A stretch of 64,000 bases of DNA from Formosa sp. (GTDB taxonomy: Bacteria; Bacteroidota; Bacteroidia; Flavobacteriales; Flavobacteriaceae): NCBI GenBank assembly GCA_018673215.1, contig JABHDE010000030.1, positions 1 to 64,000 on the forward strand, read 5' to 3'. The translations under genes were made by a program, and so were the position numbers. Positions within the stretch are counted from its first letter, which is position 1. Each line of letters begins with the position of its first letter. The notes under the pieces were generated by a model, which was not told the origin of the DNA, searched no databases, and saw nothing but the letters and a program-made list of their open reading frames with translations. Below are positions 61,601-64,000 of the stretch, in pieces.

Positions 61601-61854
61601 AAGGGATTACAAGTGACCCTGAGGTATCTGTGACTGAACGTGTTGGAATAGCTTCGTATTATACCAGTACACGACAAAATGGAATAACAAATACCGAGCG
61701 CAGTCTCATCAAGCATGCAAAGACTGCCATAGAGAGTGCTTTAGAAGCAACAAACACTTTCTTTACAGAAGAATGGGGGGCATTTCGAACTGACATGGAA
61801 GCCAAGGAATTGTCACCATTTAAACCTGTAGAAACATTTAAGATAAAAAATTAA
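58648..61854 (+). CDS. Large exported BNR/sortilin (VPS10)-like repeat protein
   Basis: The product is 1068 aa with a signal peptide (about 1-19). At least ten Asp-box-type repeats occur between about 60 and 700 (for example SLDGGKNWML, TIDGGKTWNK, TYDGGETWKK, SNDGGVKWEK and TQDGGSQWTE), which predict a large beta-propeller. A charged linker (about 790-815) and a helical, Lys/Glu-rich C-terminal region follow. Related proteins are annotated as glycosyl hydrolase or VPS10-domain; I see no catalytic residues that support hydrolysis. Co-expression with an M1 peptidase suggests protein handling or peptide uptake. Confidence 0.82.
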   Translation: MRTILSILLLVFSLNGVAQEFSMELLKNKTPRNIGPGGMSGRVTSIDVVHANTDIMYAGTASGGLWKSTSGGIKWVPIFDNEATASIGAVAVQQSNPSVIWVGTGEGNPRNSINGGYGIYKSLDGGKNWMLMGLEKTRHIHRVIIDPTNPNTVYAAAIGSPWGEHPERGVYKTIDGGKTWNKILYTNQKSGAADLVMDPQNPNKLIAAMWEHKRDPWFFNSGGEGSGLYSTYDGGETWKKITSEDGLPEGNLGRIGVAIAPSKPDIIYALIEAKKNALYKSNDGGVKWEKVSDNMNEIGNRPFYYADIYVDSQNENRLYSIFTYVNISEDGGKSFEQLMPAYGVDNGIHPDHHAWWIHPTNGNFMIDGNDGGLNITKDGGDSWRFIGNLPVAQFYHINIDNEFPYNVYGGMQDNGSWRGPAYVWRAQGIRNSYWQEISFGDGFDVIPDKDDSQFGWTMSQQGYVSRYDWKTGNNYIVRPTHPDADVTLRFNWNAAINIDPYSNSTLYFGSQFVHKSTDKGETWSIISPDLSTNDPDKLKQHESGGLTMDATGAENHCTILVIEPSEVEANMLWVSTDDGRVHYTQDGGSQWTEVSKNIKGLPKGSWIPQIKASKTNKGEALLIANDYRRFNYTPYAYRTKNYGKSWERIVDASDVKSYTLSIVEDAEEPNLLFLGTDDGLYISIDSGAKWTKWMEGFPTVSVKDLIIHPREHDLVIGTFGRAAWVLDDIRPLRALAKNQNLLKKTVHLFETPTAYQAAYQQPTGSRFGGDAMFNGENRDSGAQFSYYVKVQKNNSKADENEDKNKEEDQKETTEVKWDSLQLQLFDGERLIRTLKKKAPKDDGIHFLRWNMDEKGVERPSKKIQKSKREPSGVQVMPGSYRAVLRYGDQNSETIIKVKSDPRIPYNVQARQAVYDALKEFEHQQETMRKAVKQLVESKNIVSEFSEKLSKKDKKLNKEALKKCKELTEKIDSLLALYFGKEDKRQGITSDPEVSVTERVGIASYYTSTRQNGITNTERSLIKHAKTAIESALEATNTFFTEEWGAFRTDMEAKELSPFKPVETFKIKN

Positions 61855-61922
61855 ACCTCTTGATGAGGCAGTTTCATTATTTTAACTAACTTTCGACGGA
61901 CTAAATTTAAAATGAATAAAAT

Positions 61923-62501
61923 ATGAAAAATACGATTCTAGCTCTCCTTCTTGTTTTTAGTGCATTGGCATGTAAAAAAGAAGTTAAAAAAACAGAGACA
62001 TCAAATACTGAAAGGTCTAATTCCGAACAAGAAGTTATTGAAAAAAAACGCTCTTTAATAATCTCGCTCAACCCTAAAAGTGAAAGCAACGTGACTGGAA
62101 CTGCTAAATTTGAAGAAACCAATGGTATAGTTTATATGACCGCAGTTATTAAAGGACTCAGTGAAGGATCTCATGCTATCCATATTCATGATCAAGCAGA
62201 TTGCTCTTCTTTAGATGGGAAATCAGCGGGTGGACATTGGAATCCTACAGCACAGCCGCATGGTAAATGGGGAGCTGAAACTGGCTACCACAAAGGAGAT
62301 ATTGGTAACTTTATGGTTAAAAATATAGAAGGCGATACTACTGTTGAATTTAGTACGGATGAATGGTGTATTGGTTGCGGAGATGACAGCAAAGATATTT
62401 TAGGTAAAGGCGTAATAGTACACCAAGGTGTGGACGATTTCAAATCTCAACCCTCGGGAGCAGCAGGAAGCCGCGTGAGTTGTGGAGGAATTATCGAATA
62501 A
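61923..62501 (+). CDS. sodC: Cu/Zn superoxide dismutase lipoprotein
   Basis: The product is 192 aa. The lipobox SALAC places an anchored Cys near residue 17, followed by a Lys/Glu/Ser-rich linker (about 20-45). The catalytic domain has the Cu/Zn ligands in HIHD (two His), GGHWNP, QPHGK, YHKGD, and VIVHQGVDD. The structural disulphide Cys pair is in QADC and RVSCGG, and the active-site Arg is in AGSRVS. An extra CIGCG lies in the loop. It detoxifies superoxide at the envelope. Confidence 0.94.
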   Translation: MKNTILALLLVFSALACKKEVKKTETSNTERSNSEQEVIEKKRSLIISLNPKSESNVTGTAKFEETNGIVYMTAVIKGLSEGSHAIHIHDQADCSSLDGKSAGGHWNPTAQPHGKWGAETGYHKGDIGNFMVKNIEGDTTVEFSTDEWCIGCGDDSKDILGKGVIVHQGVDDFKSQPSGAAGSRVSCGGIIE

Positions 62502-62524
62502 TTTAATTTTAAGAAAATAAAAAT

Positions 62525-62553
62525 AAGCTACTTATGATGAGTAGCTTTTTTTT
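62525..62553 (+). terminator. Intrinsic terminator of sodC
   Basis: AAGCTACT (62525-62532) pairs with AGTAGCTT (62540-62547) across a 7-base loop and runs into T8. Confidence 0.85.
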
Positions 62554-62577
62554 AATTTCACATGAAAATTTGTTACG

Positions 62578-63735
62578 ATGAACCCATCAGGAAAAGGTTG
62601 GATTACAAAACTATTAAAGCTACTCAAAACCAATTCGGAACCCCAATTTGAGTCGTTAGAACAGCTATATCCCAAACTTAGAACAGTGGGTTTTTTGTAT
62701 GGAAGTAATATGGAAACCCTTAACCATATTGAAGACAATCCAGATTTCACTAAGGAGGAACGCTGCAAGATTAACTTATTAATTGCTTTGTATGCTGTTC
62801 ACTGTGATTCAAAATCTACAGAGGATTTTGAAAAAAGTATATTTGAATTATACAAAGAAATTACCAATCAAAAAACAAGCCTCATTGGTAGTATTATTGG
62901 AAACAATCTTGAATCGACTCTTCATAAACGCATACATATTGACAATAATATTCTGACTAAAAATTTTAGTTTTTTTGTGACCAATGCTCTCCTTTTTATG
63001 GATGTGATGGCGTACCGAGAATATTTGAAAGGAGAAAAAAACACCATCCTTTACTTAAAACAGTTTGAAACGTCTATTAGAACATTAGTATTAAATGCTT
63101 TAAATTCTAAATTACAAAAAACGTCTTATGACGATAGTTTGATAAAACTTATAGAGTCTTCCTTTCGATTTTCGGACACAACATCTTATCAATACAAAAC
63201 AGTCATAGATGCCGTTCCCAATAAACTTGAATCCTATTATTATTTTGATTTGGCGTGTATGTCCACATGGAGTGATTTCAAACATGAAACGACAGAACAA
63301 GAATTCCTAAAAAGATTGGGGTCTGATCTGAATATCTCGAAAGCAATCGTAGAAGAATCGATAGCTTCTATTTACATATTTTTTAAAACGCATAATAATA
63401 AAATAGCCCTGTTAAACTCAAAAAACAGTGTTCGAAGTTTTTATGACCACACCAGTTTGATGGTACGCAAGCTAATTTTCAGAAATAGCAAACGTTTGTA
63501 TATCGAATTAAAAGAAAGTAAGGAATTGGTTAAGTTATTGTCTCAATCGACGCAAAGAGAATTAAACGATACCGAACAAAAACAAATGCAAGAACAGCTT
63601 TTAGACCTCCTAAAATCCATTCCTAGTTTAGCAATTTTTCTTCTTCCGGGTGGTGCTTTGTTGTTGCCATTGTTTGTAAAGTTTATTCCTAAATTATTAC
63701 CCTCTGCATTTGATGACAATAGAATAAATGATTAA
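62578..63735 (+). CDS. LETM1-related biofilm-associated protein
   Basis: The product is 385 aa, largely helical and without a signal peptide. The C-terminus (about 320-370) has the LETM1-like pattern SLAIFLLPGGALLLPLFVKFIPKLLPSAF, read here in two halves, preceded by KLLSQSTQRELNDTEQKQMQEQLLDLLK. It is a long-named but biochemically uncharacterised protein of Flavobacteriaceae; mitochondrial LETM1 is a cation/proton exchanger, but this one lacks the clear membrane helix of that family. DUF1456 follows after 25 bases. Confidence 0.75.
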   Translation: MNPSGKGWITKLLKLLKTNSEPQFESLEQLYPKLRTVGFLYGSNMETLNHIEDNPDFTKEERCKINLLIALYAVHCDSKSTEDFEKSIFELYKEITNQKTSLIGSIIGNNLESTLHKRIHIDNNILTKNFSFFVTNALLFMDVMAYREYLKGEKNTILYLKQFETSIRTLVLNALNSKLQKTSYDDSLIKLIESSFRFSDTTSYQYKTVIDAVPNKLESYYYFDLACMSTWSDFKHETTEQEFLKRLGSDLNISKAIVEESIASIYIFFKTHNNKIALLNSKNSVRSFYDHTSLMVRKLIFRNSKRLYIELKESKELVKLLSQSTQRELNDTEQKQMQEQLLDLLKSIPSLAIFLLPGGALLLPLFVKFIPKLLPSAFDDNRIND

Positions 63736-63748
63736 GTCATAAAAATAC

Positions 63749-63756
63749 TACCTTTG
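63749..63756 (+). promoter_or_regulatory. -7 promoter element very close to the DUF1456 start codon
   Basis: TACCTTTG matches TAnnTTTG and ends only 4 bases before the ATG at 63761. Transcription would begin at or beside the start codon, giving a leaderless or near-leaderless message. Confidence 0.5.
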
Positions 63757-63760
63757 AAGC

Positions 63761-64000
63761 ATGGGATTAAACAACAATGATATTTTCAAAAAACTTAGAG
63801 TCGCTCATAAATTAAGAGATGACGATATTGTAAAAATTTGCAGTCTAAAAGATTTTAAAATTACCAAAAGTGAGCTCAACGCTATTTTTAGAAACGAAAC
63901 CCACCCAAAATATATGGAGTGTGGAGACCAATTTTTAAGAAATTTCTTAGACGGACTCATCATTCATTTGAGGGGTCCTATGCCTCCAAAAGGAGCAAAA
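63761..64000 (+). CDS. DUF1456 (YehS-like) protein, N-terminal part
   Basis: The gene runs off the right edge; 80 codons are present. The translation begins MGLNNNDIFKKLRVAHKLRD and continues DDIVKICSLKDFKITKSELN, then AIFRNETHPKYMECGDQFLR, matching the first DUF1456 repeat (LNNDIxRxLRxxxxLxDxxI, then K...S.xElxa.lxxe..p.y). The function is unknown. The gene starts 25 bases after the LETM1-related gene and may have its own promoter. Confidence 0.85.
   Translation, partial: MGLNNNDIFKKLRVAHKLRDDDIVKICSLKDFKITKSELNAIFRNETHPKYMECGDQFLRNFLDGLIIHLRGPMPPKGAK

Noticed and set aside
1-64000. CRISPR array, insertion sequence, prophage, defence island or rRNA/tRNA genes
   Set aside because: No spaced repeats, transposase or integrase genes, phage structural genes or RNA-gene signatures were seen on either strand.

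Overview
The window is one contiguous chromosomal stretch from a member of the Bacteroidota, most probably a marine-type Flavobacteriaceae. Four things point there. The DNA is AT-rich. Many genes carry the Bacteroidota -7 promoter box TAnnTTTG instead of a sigma70 -10 box. Two secreted proteins end in type IX secretion (T9SS) sorting domains. Many genes belong to Bacteroidota-typical families: DUF4252, DUF4199, DUF5777, the GlmU-like protein, the LETM1-related biofilm protein, and a CarB without its regulatory domain. I see no rRNA, tRNA, CRISPR array, insertion sequence or prophage. Most of the window is core chromosome, and no genus can be assigned from sequence alone.

Layout. 1-5.5 kb: rpsR/rpsF (minus strand), a LytTR response regulator with an altered receiver, then a tight minus-strand nadC-yihY-priA operon. 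5.6-12.8 kb: rlmH, rdgB, a DEAD-box RNA helicase behind a structured leader, two small exported or membrane proteins, a glycosyltransferase and purB. 12.8-15.0 kb: an ECF sigma operon (sigma, probable anti-sigma, two DUF4252 proteins) with a visible ECF-type promoter. 15.2-20.5 kb: an S41 protease lipoprotein, a BtuB-like receptor under a cobalamin riboswitch, a divergent small membrane protein and an RmuC-like protein. 20.5-24.2 kb: a divergent group of six exported proteins (DUF5777 barrel, T9SS DOMON protein, ankyrin protein, OB-fold protein, monohaem lipoprotein, YceI).

24.2-34.6 kb: carB, rpmH, a TPR-like membrane protein, a lytic transglycosylase, an alpha/beta hydrolase, a small GNAT protein, mtaB, an oligopeptide-binding lipoprotein without permeases, a GlmU-like protein and rpmE. 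34.7-44.8 kb: DUF4199, a GT2 glycosyltransferase, phosphoglucomutase, an MsbA-like ABC exporter, two envelope proteins, an RsmB-type methyltransferase and a T9SS-secreted nuclease. 45-48.7 kb: purL. 48.7-56.9 kb: fatty-acid degradation, with an acyl-CoA synthetase followed by marR, a bifunctional hydratase/dehydrogenase, a thiolase and a long acyl-CoA dehydrogenase. The marR promoter carries two identical perfect 12-bp palindromes and the last gene ends in a clear terminator. 57-64 kb: an M1 peptidase next to a large BNR/sortilin-like exported protein, a Cu/Zn superoxide dismutase lipoprotein, a LETM1-related protein and the start of a DUF1456 gene.

The items most worth following up are the folded leader of the RNA helicase, the six-gene exported redox-like cluster, the MarR operator pair over the beta-oxidation operon, and the LytTR regulator whose phospho-acceptor Asp is Glu and whose promoter carries a phased direct repeat. 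Only one stretch over 300 bases lacks a gene (18439-18783); it holds the cobalamin riboswitch and two divergent promoters.
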